Assembly (NCBI GenBank): GCA_033961575.1
Contig: CM066730.1
Coordinates: 155,213,523 to 155,277,522, forward strand
DNA length: 64,000 nt
Reading direction: 5' to 3'
From: Aselliscus stoliczkanus
Lineage: Eukaryota > Chordata > Mammalia > Chiroptera > Hipposideridae
Below the pieces are notes generated by a model, which saw only the letters and a list, made by a program, of their open reading frames with translations, was not told where the DNA came from and ran no database searches. The translations under genes were made by a program, and so were the position numbers. How positions within the stretch are numbered: position 1 is the stretch's first letter; every line of letters starts with the position of its first letter. Positions 53,706-64,000 of this stretch are shown here, one piece after another.

Positions 53706-53844
53706 ACTCCAAAATGTTTAAAAGACACAGGGCCCCGTGTCTCCATAGTGCAGGTTATTTCAGGAACAGACCTGAATTGCCAAATCCAGATGGGTGTGAA
53801 GCCCCCTAACATTCCATGAAATTTACCCCGCCCCACTCCCCAGA

Positions 53845-54105
53845 CTCCTAATTGCAGACTCATTATCACCTTTTAGTGCTTATGGCATTTGACACTCTTG
53901 ACTACTCCCTGGAAACTCTTCCCTGTTTCAGAGACACTAACTTTCTAGATTTCTTTTTGCTTCCCTAATTCTCTTGGTTCAACCCCTTACCTGTCAGCCT
54001 TCTCTGTACTCTCTTCTCTGATCCTATATACATGCTCTAAGTTGGCTTGTCCTCAGTCCCACTCCCATGAAATTCCACATCATGGCATCTACAACCTTCC
54101 CTTGC
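53845..54105 (+). mobile_element. L2 coding-region remnant
   Basis: TTGACACTCTTGACTACTCC, CTGGAAACTCTTCCCTG and CATCATGGCATCTACAACC resemble the L2 reverse-transcriptase region. It is followed by a MITE and then by an L2 3' end at 54370. Confidence 0.5.
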
Positions 54106-54281
54106 CTATCAATTCTGTCCAATGTAGCCACATTTTAATATTAATAAAATATAAAAGTCAGTTTCTCTGTCATACTAGCTACATTTCAAGTGTTTAATAG
54201 CTACATGTTGCTAGCAACTATCAAATTGGTAAATTATAGAATGTTGCTATTACTGCAGAAAATTCTATTGGATAATGCTAG
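54106..54281. mobile_element. hAT-type MITE
   Basis: CTGTCCAATGTAGCCACATT on the left and AATTCTATTGGATAATGCTAG on the right, with ACATTTCAAGTGTTTAATAG and CTACATGTTGCTAGCAACTA between them, as in old Charlie-type MITEs. Confidence 0.65.
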
Positions 54282-54369
54282 TCTAGCTAAGTCAGATGTG
54301 ACCTCAGAAATTCAGCCCGGGTCACTGTCTCCAGGGAGACTGTCCAGTCTAGGTTAGACACGTCTCCTC

Positions 54370-54545
54370 ACGGTAACTTTTATCTGTCTTCATTACACCG
54401 TATTACAAAACTCATTGACTTCTGTGAATAGTTCACCATCCTGTAGGTTTCCTGAGGACAGGGACCATAAAGACTTATGTGACTCAGTATCACCAGCATC
54501 CAGCACAGTGTCTGGCAGAAAATAGGTGCTGAATAAATGAAGTTG
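54370..54545 (+). mobile_element. L2 3' end
   Basis: GTTTCCTGAGGACAGGGACC, AGCATCCAGCACAGTGTCTG and AGGTGCTGAATAAATGAAGT are the L2 3' terminus. Confidence 0.85.
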
Positions 54546-54835
54546 TGACGAGCTGAGTTGAGCAGCCATAACCATGGCCCTCTAAATTATTCTCACCAGC
54601 AGCAAGTTAGCTGGTAGAGAGTGTTGATTCCAGTTGGCCTGCTCTGGAAGAGAGATGAGAATATGATCCCAAGACTGGAGGGGGAAGGAAAGAGGTCTTT
54701 ATATTTTCCTTGGCTACAAGGGAGGTAGCCAAAGGCAACTGCTGAGAACTTTTGGTTTTCTGTGCATATAATCATGGTCTGAGATTCTGGTCAGCATGGC
54801 TCCCTTCTCTCCTATCTAGATAATTCATACATTTA

Positions 54836-55135
54836 GAGAGTCACGAAATCTTAGAATTAGAAGAGATCTTAAAAGTAATGTAACTCAGACCTTTACCCAG
54901 TGAATTAATCTCCTCTGCAGTAGGGGCCTCTGCTTAATTATATCCAGTGACAGGGAACACCCTTTCTCCTGAGTCAAACTATTTCATTTTCCAAGCAGCT
55001 CTTTTGGTAGAAAGTGATCTTTGTTGTTGTTGTTGTTCCAATGAACTGTAATCTGCCTCCTTATATGTTCTGCCCTGGCCCTAGCTCTATCCTCAGAGGC
55101 AGAGAATGCATCTTCCCTCTCCTACCGTTAAAAGC
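54836..55135 (+). mobile_element. Probable L3/CR1-type fragment
   Basis: TCACGAAATCTTAGAATTAG, AAGAGATCTTAAAAGTAATG, GACAGGGAACACCCTTTCTC and CTGCCCTGGCCCTAGCTCTA follow the order of the ancient L3/CR1 3' region, with a (TTG)5 run at about 55020. Confidence 0.5.
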
Positions 55136-55544
55136 AACCTGTGGGTACAAACATTAGTCCTTTCCTCCAGGGACCACTGGAATTTCTAGTTGGATACCTC
55201 ATGGGTAGTTAATTTTTATTAAACCAATTATTTCACAGCTCCTACTTCCTTACTAATTTATACCGAGGTATAAATCAGCAAAGTTGTCCTGTCATGGAAA
55301 GGCACTATAAATATTTTACCCCTTAAGTGCTTTTTATGTATAAGAACTAAAGCCAGATTTTGGCTGGGATGCATGTTCAGGGAGGGAGCTGAAATGACAA
55401 GTGAGTCATGTCCCCTTGACAGGACCCTGAGAAGGAGAGTAGATGTGGAATGGTTCATTGACATGGCCCAAGTGGAGGCAGGTGTGTCAATACCTCACAG
55501 TTGATATTTCATTATTTATAGAATGTAATACTGATACATGACAA

Positions 55545-55607
55545 TCATAATAATAGCAACAATAATTGCCAACTAAGAGCATTCCATGAGCCGGGCAGGG
55601 TTCTGAG

Positions 55608-55662
<55 letters not shown>

Positions 55663-55760
55663 TATATATGTACATTTTGCAACAATCTCATGCAATATGG
55701 TCTGTTATTATCCCCATTTTGCAGATGAGAAAATTGAGACAAGGAGTGTGAGTGTTCTTG
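55545..55760 (-). mobile_element. MIR, antisense, carrying a microsatellite
   Basis: AGCCGGGCAGGGTTCTGAGC at the left and ATTATCCCCATTTTGCAGAT, GAGAAAATTGAGACAAGG at the right belong to one antisense MIR. A (TG)n expansion lies between. Confidence 0.75.
55611..55659. repeat. (TG)24 microsatellite
   Basis: Uninterrupted TG units followed by ACGTATATATG. It sits inside an older MIR. Confidence 0.95.
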
Positions 55761-55829
55761 ATCTTGATTGGTTAGTTTTCTTCTTCTCCTATTAATCATG
55801 TGGTTTCCTAGGACCTGTCATGTGCACAA

Positions 55830-56085
55830 AATGTATCATGCTATCACAGGTCACACTGACCTTTAGCTAACGATGCTCAAGGCCCTGAAATCCTCCCGGC
55901 TTCCCTGTGAGGCAGGTTTATTCATTCCATTTAATGGTTGAGAAAATCAAGGCTCAGAGGAATTAGGTGATTGTCCATTACAAAGCTTCTGGATGATGAG
56001 AACTGGAACTCCAGCAAGGATTTCAAAACTCCCAACCTAGTGCTCTTCCCACTGTACCACCACACCTCTCCACAGGAAAGCAGGG
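55830..56085 (-). mobile_element. MIR, antisense
   Basis: GATGCTCAAGGCCCTGAAAT, GCTTCCCTGTGAGGCAGGTT, GAGAAAATCAAGGCTCAGAG and GGAACTCCAGCAAGGATTTC are antisense MIR blocks. Positions 55898-55943 are the apparent template of the insertion at 57123. Confidence 0.75.
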
Positions 56086-56725
56086 ACCCATCTGTGACAT
56101 GATCATTTACTAAATGTACTTTGCACCTGTGTTTCATCCGCATTTCTAACATAGTAGGATAGGCACTCTGGCTTATTATCATAAGTGTCAGGAGGTGGTG
56201 AGGTTGGGCCTAGGACACAGGTGTTCTAGCTTCATGTCCAGGAATTTCTAAGGACTCTTTGACGTATTCAAGGACCAGTGAGGTAGAGCAGGGTCACAGG
56301 TATGTCCAGAGTGGTCTCTAGTGAGGGCTTCGCTCTGATGGAAGGCATACTGAGGGCCTGCTGGACAGATGTAGGTGCTGAGAGATTCTGAGCTCCTCCT
56401 TCTGAGCACCCCATCATCCTGGTTCTCTGGGCTGCTCATGCCCTGTTACCCCGGGGCTGGCCTCCTGGGCTCTGCTGATCTTCCATAAGCCCTATAAGAG
56501 GTCTCCAAACGGGATTTCATGTCATGGGGCAGGAGGCATGGCCCTGGTGTCATGGAGATGGCCCTGAGATACCCCTGAGCTCCTCTCTCACCCCCCACTC
56601 TCTGTGAACACAGACAAGTAATTTATTGTCCCTGTGCTTTAAATTTCTCAGAGCTAAGACAAAGCCCATAATCTGCTTTTCTCACAGGGCTGTCGGGGTA
56701 TTCAAATGGGATAAAATAATCAATT
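56086..56725. other. Unassigned DNA with a possible MIR-like piece
   Basis: 56580-56720 holds a weak sense MIR 3' half (CAAGTAATTTATTGTCCCTG, CTCACAGGGCTGTCGGGGTA). The rest is unassigned. Confidence 0.4.
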
Positions 56726-57480
56726 GTTTGTTGGTTTGCTCATTCATTCATTCAATAGATATGTATAAGTGTCAGCTGGGTAGCAGGTTCTCTTAGGTGC
56801 TGAGGATACAGCGAACAAAACAATGTCCAGTCTTCATGGAGCTTCCATTCTGGGGGGCGGGAGGCTTCCATTTTGGAGGGGGCTACTGACAAAAGGCACA
56901 TAAAGAAGGAAAAATAAAGCAGGATAGAGGGATAGAATATGACTTGTATACTATCTTGTAAAGATGGCCAGAGAAGACTTCTGTGAAGGGGTTACATGTA
57001 AGCAAAGAACTAAATGATATGAGGGAGCCAGCCATGTGACCAGGGAGAAGACTGTCCCTGCCAGAGAAGAGCAGGTGGAGAGGCCGTGGAATGGGAACAT
57101 GCCCCACCTGTTCCAGGACCCACAGGAGGCTTCCCTGTGAGGCAGGTTTGTTAGTTCCATTTAATGGTTGAGATCATCAGGAGGCCTGTGTGTCCTGAGT
57201 AGAATGAAGGAAGGCGGGAATGGTAGGAGATGAGGTCAGAGAGAGCGCCTGAGGGTTGACCGTATAGACAGGTATAGCTCAGGAGATTATCCAAATGGAG
57301 GGAGGATCTGTGCCCAGGACACCCTCTGAACACTGAGTACCTGCCACTCCAACCAGCCCAGGCTAGAGTTCAGAAGATGATGGCCAAAGCCACAGGAGGC
57401 CCTAGGAGGGATTTGAAACTTCGGTTCGATCCTGGATGCAGCCACAGCAACTAGTTCAATTCATAGAGAGAACTGGGGTC
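56726..57480 (+). mobile_element. L2 3' part with a foreign 55-bp insertion
   Basis: CATTCATTCATTCAATAGAT, GTGCTGAGGATACAGCGAAC, AAACAATGTCCAGTCTTCAT, ACATGTAAGCAAAGAACTAA and TGGTAGGAGATGAGGTCAGA follow the L2 3' order. The L2 reading is broken at 57131 and resumes after 57185. Confidence 0.75.
57123..57185. repeat. Locally templated insertion with CAGGAGGC flanks
   Basis: CAGGAGGC at 57123-57130 and again at 57178-57185 bracket the insert. Positions 57128-57173 match 55898-55943 at 43 of 46 bases. Removing the 55 bp restores a continuous L2 reading. Confidence 0.8.
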
Positions 57481-58163
57481 CAGTTCCAAGCTAGTCTTTG
57501 AGCGCTTCTGTAGGCAGGGAGCTCTGTGAGACGGAGAGAGGTGATTTTTCTCTCTGGTTCCTGCTCTGCAACTGTCCCTGTTGATCATCCCCATTTCTAC
57601 TGATCACGTTTCTGATTTATCTTGTAGTTGTGATTCTGTGTCTGCCTCCTGGGGACTCAGCAAGCAGGCAAGTCTTAGCTCCTTCTTTAAGACCTGAGGA
57701 ATTTACTCTGAAGCTGTGATCCACATGCCTGGAGAGGATGCACAGTGCTGCAGGCGGGTGTGCACATCTCTCTGCAGGTTACCGGGGTGGCCTTTTATGT
57801 TCACCCTTGTATGTACACGGGTGCTTTCTAGCATTCCCAGACCCTGCCTTGACAACACAATGCGATGACATGAAAGATGGGCTTGCAAAGTAAAACATGC
57901 TGGTACCTCCACTCCCCAGAACAAATGTTCTCATCCTGCTTATAGCCCTTCCCAGTCCTTTGCCACATGCAGACATGTTTGGGGGTTTTGTTTGTTTTTG
58001 TTTGTTTGTTTGTATTTGCCAGTACAGTGCAAATATGATTTGTGGCCTGATTTTTCACTTTCCTTTGATACTATTTCCCATGGCTCCCTTTGGTCTTCAT
58101 ATTACCCATTTGTAAGACTTCATCGCGACGATGGACCGATCCCCTCTTGTGAACATTTAGGCT
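57481..58163. other. Unassigned DNA with an L1-like end
   Basis: 58020-58160 resembles an old L1 block (GATTTGTGGCCTGATTTTTC). A (TTTG)n run lies near 57985-58015. The rest is unassigned. Confidence 0.4.
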
Positions 58164-58477
58164 TTCCCCCCGGCTTTTTTTCTTTTTAAATTAATTAATT
58201 GTCCAATTACAGTTGGCATACAATATTATATTAGTCTCAGGTGTACAACATAATGATTAGACATTTATATACCTTACAGAGTGATCACCCCAATAAGTCT
58301 AGTACCCATCTTACACCATACATAGTTATTACAATATTATTGACTACATTCCCTGTGCTACACTTGACATCCTTGTGACTATGTTTATAACTGGCAATTT
58401 GTACTTCTTAATCCCTTTGACCTTTTGCACCCATTCCCAAGAACCCCTCTCCCATCTGGCAACCAGCCTGCTAGCTT
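58164..58477 (-). mobile_element. L1 3' UTR end, antisense
   Basis: A T-rich run (reverse of the A tail), AATTACAGTTGGCATACAAT, TTAGTCTCAGGTGTACAACA, AGTCTAGTACCCATCTTACA and ATTATTGACTACATTCCCTG are the 3' end of a Laurasiatherian-type L1, the same region as in 3360-3640. It has been cut by a SINE at 58488. Confidence 0.85.
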
Positions 58478-58487
58478 TTAAGAAACA

Positions 58488-58939
58488 TTTTTTTTTTTTA
58501 AGATTTTATTGGGGAATTGGGGGAGGGAAACAGTGTTGGGGAATTGGGGAAGGGGAATAGACAAGTTGCTGTCCTTTTGTTCTTCAGTCTAGTTGTGGAG
58601 GAGGTCGCTTCACTGGCCCATGTTGGTATCATCATTGCGCTCTTCCTGGATGAGGCAGATGGGTTGCCGGCTTCTGGATGGCCGCTCACCATGGCTATTA
58701 GCAGCTCACTATGGCTGCCAGCTGCTCACGCTGGCTGCCATCCACTCACTGTAGCCTATGGCAGCTCACTGCAGCAGGGGCTGCAGCCCACACCATTGCT
58801 GGGGCTCGTGCAGCCCAGCTCCAGGTGGAGCTGTTGTTAGCTGTAGAGGGCAGTGTCACTGGCCCTCATATGTGGGATCCGAACTGGGGCCGCTAGCATC
58901 CCAAGCCAGCTCTTAGCCAGTGAGCCACTTGGCCTGCCC
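58488..58939 (-). mobile_element. Full-length composite SINE (long form)
   Basis: TTAAGAAACA on both sides (58478-58487, 58940-58949). AAGATTTTATTGGGGAATTG, two GGGGAATTGGGG-type blocks, GAGGTCGCTTCACTGGCCC with the second CATGTTGG block, the GCTGCCAGC-rich middle and the terminal CCACTTGGCCTGCCC. Confidence 0.95.
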
Positions 58940-58949
58940 TTAAGAAACA

Positions 58950-59709
58950 ATTTTAAAAAACAAAAATAAGAATAAGCCATGCCATCCTGCCAGAATCACA
59001 TTCTTATTCAGATAAACCCCGCAAACCTTGGTGGTCACAGGCTGAAGAGACTCCAAATGACTGGCGACTGGCTATGCTGATTCAAGAAAGAATACGTATA
59101 AAAAAAGTCATCTGAAACCTCAGTGTCTCCATGAAACATGAGATCAAACAGTTTTGCCCATGTGGCCTAAACTCTTCCAACTCCTAGTAATATAATCAGG
59201 GCTATTGGTAGTTAAGTTCAAAAATCATTAAGTCTGAGCTGCCTGGAAAAAGAGGAAAATAGTAAACAAGAGTAACAAAAAGAGAAAGACAAGCAAGGAG
59301 CCATTCCCAGGGTAAGGGAAACACTGTCAACAATTCTGCTTGCTATCTCAGAAGGGTCCTTCTGTGCTTTGACAAAAACCTGAAATGACACAGAAGTGAA
59401 TCTGGGAGTGTCTTGCATCCAGGACCAGCAACCAGCTCTGGGCAGAGCACTGGACCGGGTCCTGGGGAAATCCAGCCAGAAGAATGAATACACTTGCTCT
59501 GTTCCCAGGAGATTCTTCTAGAAGCCAAAGAAGTGAGAACACACACAGAATGATGCGGTGGGCCTGACACTGAGACTCATTTGTATATGTCCCTGTTCCC
59601 TTGACCTCTTTATCTGAAGCCCCTTCGCCTTGGCTAAATCCTTTCTCTGAGCTGGGCCTGCAGGGAACTGGGATAGCCTGAGAGCGACCATTGTGCCCAG
59701 GCAATTATA
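58950..59709. other. Unassigned non-coding DNA
   Basis: No repeat recognised. Overlapping minus frames of 75-118 codons (59343-59704) show no domain. Confidence 0.4.
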
Positions 59710-60470
59710 CAAGAATGCTCCGATCTGACAGTTCCACTGTGAAAGTTTTCAAATAGTGTTGGGAATGTTTACATAATTGTTCAAAAGAGGCTTTTTCAAG
59801 GTACCTGTTTACACTCTTTACTTTTGGAAATTCTTTCAGCAGCCAGGCCTTGGAGGGCTCTCAGGCCGTACTTGCCACCCTTGATTGCCGAGGGAGGAAT
59901 GAAAGGCCTGTCAGTGAATTGCTGGGAAAACATCCCCTAATAAACACCCTCTAATGAGGCGGCACTGAGAGCAGAGGGGAAGAGCTGGGGGGGCCGGGGA
60001 GCAGGGACGGTCACAGTTTTGTTTGGGGCCATTTGGCTAAAGGAGCACTAGACACCGTGTCTTTGTGTGCAAATTTCCCACCAGGGCCAATGGACCCAGC
60101 AACTTTCCACAATTTAATTGAATAGCTTTAGAGTCCCAGAGTTCGCCTAACAAGCTACTCTTCATGAATGAAAGATTTGTCCCCAGCAGTGGGGGCCCGG
60201 CTGGAAACAAACTGGGCAGCAGTTACCGCTGGCTCTGGCCGACTTAACTGCTCACACAGCCGCTTGCCCTGGAGCGGCTGGGGAAGGCAGTGCGGGGGGC
60301 TGGCAGTGGTCCTTCTGGGACTCGTCTCACCTAGCTCGCAGCAAATATGCCATCCATATGCCTAGGATCACAACCGAATCAGTTCCATCAGGCCTGGCAA
60401 AGATGCATTTAAATTGCTAATATTGTACTGGGGAGCGATGACAGCCCTGCCAAGGATCAGCTCTGTAGGA
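59710..60470. promoter_or_regulatory. Candidate conserved repeat-free block
   Basis: No repeat signature over about 760 bp. AT-rich cores (CCACAATTTAATTGAATAGC, ATGCATTTAAATTGCTAATA) alternate with GC-rich sequence (60180-60330). CTAATAAACACCCTCTAATG and GTGCAAATTTCCCACC add further TF-like cores. The pattern suggests regulatory DNA; it is inference. Confidence 0.3.
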
Positions 60471-61861
60471 TCCATGGAGACAACCCAGGGAGGGTTTGGA
60501 CAGAGAGGACGTGAGAACCACTGGAAGCTGGAGGCTAGGAGGTAGGGAAAGGGGGGATCCTTGGTAGAGACACATCAGGAGAAATCGCAGCAAGAACGCA
60601 CGCAGGATGGAGTCCTGGAGCTGATGGGCTGACTAGGCCCCCTTTCTCATCCACTATTTCTGATAAGGGGCCAGCTGGCGTTTCCGTAACGACTGCCCCT
60701 GCAGGGAGAGGCATCTCCCTCACCTTAGAACAAGACAGGTTTTGACCGGAAAAAAAAAACAAAAAAAACACAACTTGGAGTGCAGGCTGGTTGGAGGAAG
60801 GGAGGGCCAGCTCTGGCTGTGAAATGTTCCTTCAGCTGTGGTTACCAAGCACCTCTGCCCTTGGCAGTGGTCTGCCGAGTAGGTTTGGGATCTGGGGTCT
60901 TTTGCAGCCACTTTCCAGTGGAGGGTTCACAGAGTGTTTTTCTCTTAACTATATTTTTAGAAAAAATTATGATGACAGTTGTTAGGTCTCAGGCAGGCAG
61001 GCAGCACATTCCATTACAAAGTTAGCATGAAATCAATATGTAAATAACCCTTTCTAACTGGCAGCTATTTTTGAAGGCAGAATGCACCTGATGTTGCAGG
61101 TTGGTTCCAGTTCACTCTAAATACCTCCCTGTCCTCTGGGTCTGCGGATGTGCTCACATTCAAAAGATCCCTGCCTCCTTTTCACTTGATCTTTGCATCA
61201 TCCTGGAGTGTGTTAATGCTACCAGGAGCCTTGTCCTCAAACCTCCTCCATCATTTAAAAATCAGAGAAGATCGGCTGCAGGCGGGGAGCGTTAGTTAGT
61301 TCTTCTTTGCCCTGGTCATTTTTTTCAAAAGCACAGGTTGCTCCAGGAAGGGAAGGGGTGGCCAAAGTCTTGACCATCATCCATGGAAGGGATTAAAGAA
61401 GAGAAAGCCTGAAAGGCTAAGCTCAGGGTGGAAGTAGAATTCGGACAGTCACTGCCAAAATGCATAGAAGCCATTGCCAGGACATCAAAGGTCAGAGGAG
61501 TCCAGGCATGGGAAGAATAGTGTTAGAGCTGTGTCTGTGGCTCAACAGGAAGAAACAGGTCTCAAGCTACTCCTATCCTAAGTGAGTAGGGTCTGAGACC
61601 AGAGGTCTTTGACTAGTGCCTCCTTATTGGTGACAGTTTTTGTTGTTGTTTGATTTTTAACTAGCTGTGCTATGTGCATCTGTATTAAAAACAGAAGTAC
61701 TTTGAGAATGTTCTATGTCAGGCCTGGATGGTGCCAGAGAGCCCAGTGTGGCATAGGTGTGTGTGTATGTGTGTCTATTATCTGAATTCAGGGCGATCTG
61801 ATAATAATGATTGCTACAGTTTATTGAGCACCTACTATTTAATCACTTGCTGTTCTATGAG
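60471..61861. other. Mostly unassigned DNA
   Basis: 61010-61075 is repeat-free and AT-rich (GCATGAAATCAATATGTAAATAACC). 61790-61860 resembles an old MIR/L2 end interrupted by the next SINE (TTTATTGAGCACCTACTATT). Confidence 0.4.
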
Positions 61862-61974
61862 GTTTTTTTTGGTTTTTTTTGAGGGCAGTGTCACTGGCCC
61901 TCATATGTGGGACCCGAACCGGGGCGGCTGGCTTCCCAAGTCAGCGCTTAACCACCGCGCCACTCGGCCTGCCC
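61862..61974 (-). mobile_element. Short SINE (head-only form)
   Basis: TGTTCTATGAG on both sides (61851-61861, 61975-61985). GAGGGCAGTGTCACTGGCCC, reversed B box GACCCGAACC and CCACTCGGCCTGCCC lie between. Confidence 0.95.
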
Positions 61975-62011
61975 TGTTCTATGAGTTTTTATGTGCTTGA
62001 ACAGTTCTTTT

Positions 62012-62278
62012 TTTTAAACTTTATTGGGGAACAATGTGGTTTTATGTGGGGAAAATGTGTTTTTTCCAGGACCCATCAGCTCCAACTCAAGTTGTTGTCC
62101 TTCTATCTTAGTTGTGGAGGGTGCAGCTCAGTTCCAAGTCCAGCTGCTGTTTTCAGTCTAGTTGTGTGTGGGGGGTGGTTTAGTGGGGGGCACAGCCCAC
62201 CATCCCATGTGGGAGTCAAACCAGTAACCTTGTTGTTAAGAGCACCCGCTCTCACCAGCTGAGCCATCTGGCCACCCC
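62012..62278 (-). mobile_element. VES-like SINE related to the dimeric form
   Basis: CAGTTCTTTT on both sides (62002-62011, 62279-62288). It contains AAACTTTATTGGGG, TTGTCCTTCTATCTTAGTTG, a CACAGCCCACCATCCCATG block, a reversed B box GAGTCAAACC, AACCTTGTTGTTAAGAGC and terminal GAGCCATCTGGCCACC. It corresponds to the second head of the dimeric SINE plus a diverged tail, with the first head absent. Confidence 0.85.
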
Positions 62279-62288
62279 CAGTTCTTTT

Positions 62289-63376
62289 CTTATAACTGAG
62301 CTGAATCTATCTTCCTGTAACTCATGCCTCATGGACTTACACCTCATGGCTTCCTGTTCCATGGAACAGTCTTCAGGACAGGTAGTATCTGCCTCTGAGA
62401 TGTCTCTTCTCCAGACTAACTACTTCTCATTCTTTAGTTATTGGAGTCCCTTCCTCCAGGTAGACTCCATTGGGTCCACATGTTACCTCCATGTTCTTGC
62501 CATTTGGTGAGTCTCTGGAAGGAACCAGCGTCCAATATTCCTTTTGATACTTTTTAGTGTGTGTCTAATACAAAAGGAGTGTCTCCTAGGTGGAAAAGAT
62601 GCATTTGGGATGAGGCTTTAACTACCCTATTCCACGGCAGGAGCAGCCCCAGGGAAAGCAGGAACAGGCCTTGCTTTCCAGGCAGAAGGGAATAGCCTCA
62701 TAACAGATGAATAAAATCTACCCTTACTATCAAAAGGAATAAATAGCCAAGTAATCATAGTCCTACAAATGGATCTTCCAGTTCCAAAAGTAACCCAGAA
62801 CCATGGAGCATTGAGGAATTTATTAACTGAGCGTTGAGGAATTTATTATTAAATATATGTGTGATTTAAACAGAAACACGTTGTTGCTGCCACTTAGATG
62901 AATGCCACAGAAAAGTTCAGTCAAAATTGTCCATGGCTCCACAGCCTACTTGGCACCAGGTAGGGTCACGAACTTGCTGCAAGGAAGATACGACTGGGGT
63001 GATGAGTGGTGTTCAGTGTGTAGGTTTAGTCTTCCTCAGTGAGGTACAGGGGTGGTTGCCCCCTTGGCCCTTCCAACTCTATATGTATGATAGCTTGTGT
63101 TTCTGATAGTAATCATTTTAACACACTGAGTACATCAGGAGTGGCTTAAATATCCAAGATTGTTTTATCTCTATTAGCAGAACAGAAACAATTGCTCAGA
63201 ATAGGGCAATGGCTAACCTCATTATGGCCACAACTCAATGGGATATTGCACAGCAATTAAAAACGACAATTTCAACAAAAATGTAAAACGTGGAAAAAAC
63301 GTCTACAGCACAATAGCAAATGAACAATGAAGCACATAAAAAATGGTATGCACAGTGTGACTAAATGGCATAGAAA
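62289..63376. other. Mostly unassigned DNA
   Basis: 62360-62530 has CR1/L3-like blocks (GAGATGTCTCTTCTCCAGAC). 62808-62853 is a two-copy 23-bp tandem repeat. 63230-63300 resembles an old L1-type piece (TGGGATATTGCACAGCAATT). No exon is recognised. Confidence 0.4.
62808..62853 (+). repeat. 23-bp tandem duplication
   Basis: GCATTGAGGAATTTATTAAC+TGA is followed by GCGTTGAGGAATTTATTATT+AAA. The first 18 bases of each unit differ at one position. Confidence 0.85.
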
Positions 63377-63378
63377 TA

Positions 63379-63947
63379 CAGCAGGTCCTCGGATAACATG
63401 GTTTCATAATAACACTAATGAGAAAAAAAATGGATTCCCAGGTAGGGCCGCTGTGTGGCGTTTGCATGTTCTCCCCATGTCTGCATGGGTTCTCTCCTGG
63501 TACTCTGATTTCCTCCCACATCCCAAAGATGTGCAACGTGAGGTGAACTGGTGTGTCTGAGTGGGTGTGTGAGCGCGCCCAGCCGTGGAGGCACATCTTT
63601 TCAGAGCTGGTTTCTGCCTGGTGCCCTGAGCTGCCAGGAGAAGCTCTGGCCATGCTTGACCCTGAACTGGATAAGTGGGTTGGAAAATAATAATCTTACT
63701 TATTTTTATTCATCTTTCTTCAGTGTATGGATAGCTCACATGTATTTCAGTGTTTAATGTTAGAAGTGTCTGGAGTCTTTATCTGGAAGTTGGGTGACGT
63801 TTTTGTGACCAGAAATAAATTTATGCCGTAGCAACTTATGTTGTGTTAATATCAATTAGCTGTGGTGCATTGGCTTCATTATACATCATTTCGCTTAAAG
63901 TCACAATTTTCAAGAACCTCTAGATGAGGTTAAGTGAGGACGTGCTG
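63379..63947. mobile_element. Tigger/pogo-like DNA transposon, almost complete MITE
   Basis: TA flanks both sides (63377-63378, 63948-63949). The left end CAGCAGGTCCTCGGATAAC and the inverted right end CAGCACGTCCTCACTTAACC match at 11 of the first 12 bases. The body holds no transposase frame. The short frames on both strands (77, 116 and 68 codons) are readings of the non-coding body. TA target and CAG ends suggest a Tigger-like member of the Tc1/mariner group. Confidence 0.75.
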
Positions 63948-64000
63948 TATGTCTGCCTTCGGATGAGGGCTGGAAGGCTAAATATGTAACTGATAAATAG

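Noticed and set aside
1..64000. A previously undescribed defence, mobile or biosynthetic gene system
   Set aside because: The window has no gene clusters, no operon structure and no intact protein beyond short chance frames and retroelement remnants. What is unusual here lies in repeat architecture and rearrangement footprints.

Overview
The window looks like non-coding nuclear DNA of a placental mammal, most probably a bat of the horseshoe-bat group (Rhinolophoidea). The main evidence is about twenty tRNA-derived SINEs. They have a GGTTCGnnTCC B box and a CCCACATGGGCCAGTG or CACATATGAGGGCCAG block. Full-length copies end in CCCCAATTCCCCAATAAAATCTT, as in rhinolophoid Rhin-1/VES-type SINEs. 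L1 3' ends of Laurasiatherian type, L2, MIR, MER5A, MaLR LTRs and a MADE1-like mariner MITE fit the same picture. I found no complete gene, no functional tRNA or rRNA gene, no CRISPR array and no prokaryotic feature. All open frames are short, lie in repeats, or are of a size expected by chance, so the window is probably intergenic or a large intron.

Layout. 1-10 kb: SINEs, an LTR, a MaLR LTR, a MIR split by a 5'-inverted L1, and an old L1 stretch with a hairpin. 10-20 kb: a full-length SINE with a 16-bp target duplication, a 29-bp CCAAT minisatellite, a solo LTR inside a MIR, a possible 45-nt exon, and an L1 3' end split by a SINE. 20-26 kb: SINE-dense, with an RTE-type C-terminus, an L2 coding remnant and a MaLR LTR. 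26-44 kb: fewer SINEs, with L2, MIR, LTRs, a purine tract, a G-rich block and a mariner MITE. 44-50 kb: a repeat-poor interval rich in AT homeobox-like motifs, my best guess for conserved regulatory DNA. 50-64 kb: SINEs of four architectures, a retroviral-type LTR, L2 and hAT pieces, a short locally templated insertion, a second repeat-poor block and a nearly complete Tigger-like element.

There are no genes whose joint action could be described. The content of the window is its record of insertion and rearrangement: target duplications and nested order date many events relative to one another, the SINEs show how one tRNA-derived family was rebuilt by dimerisation, and two places carry template-switch signatures. 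Repeat names rest on remembered consensus features; a RepeatMasker run against a chiropteran library would settle family names and exact boundaries.
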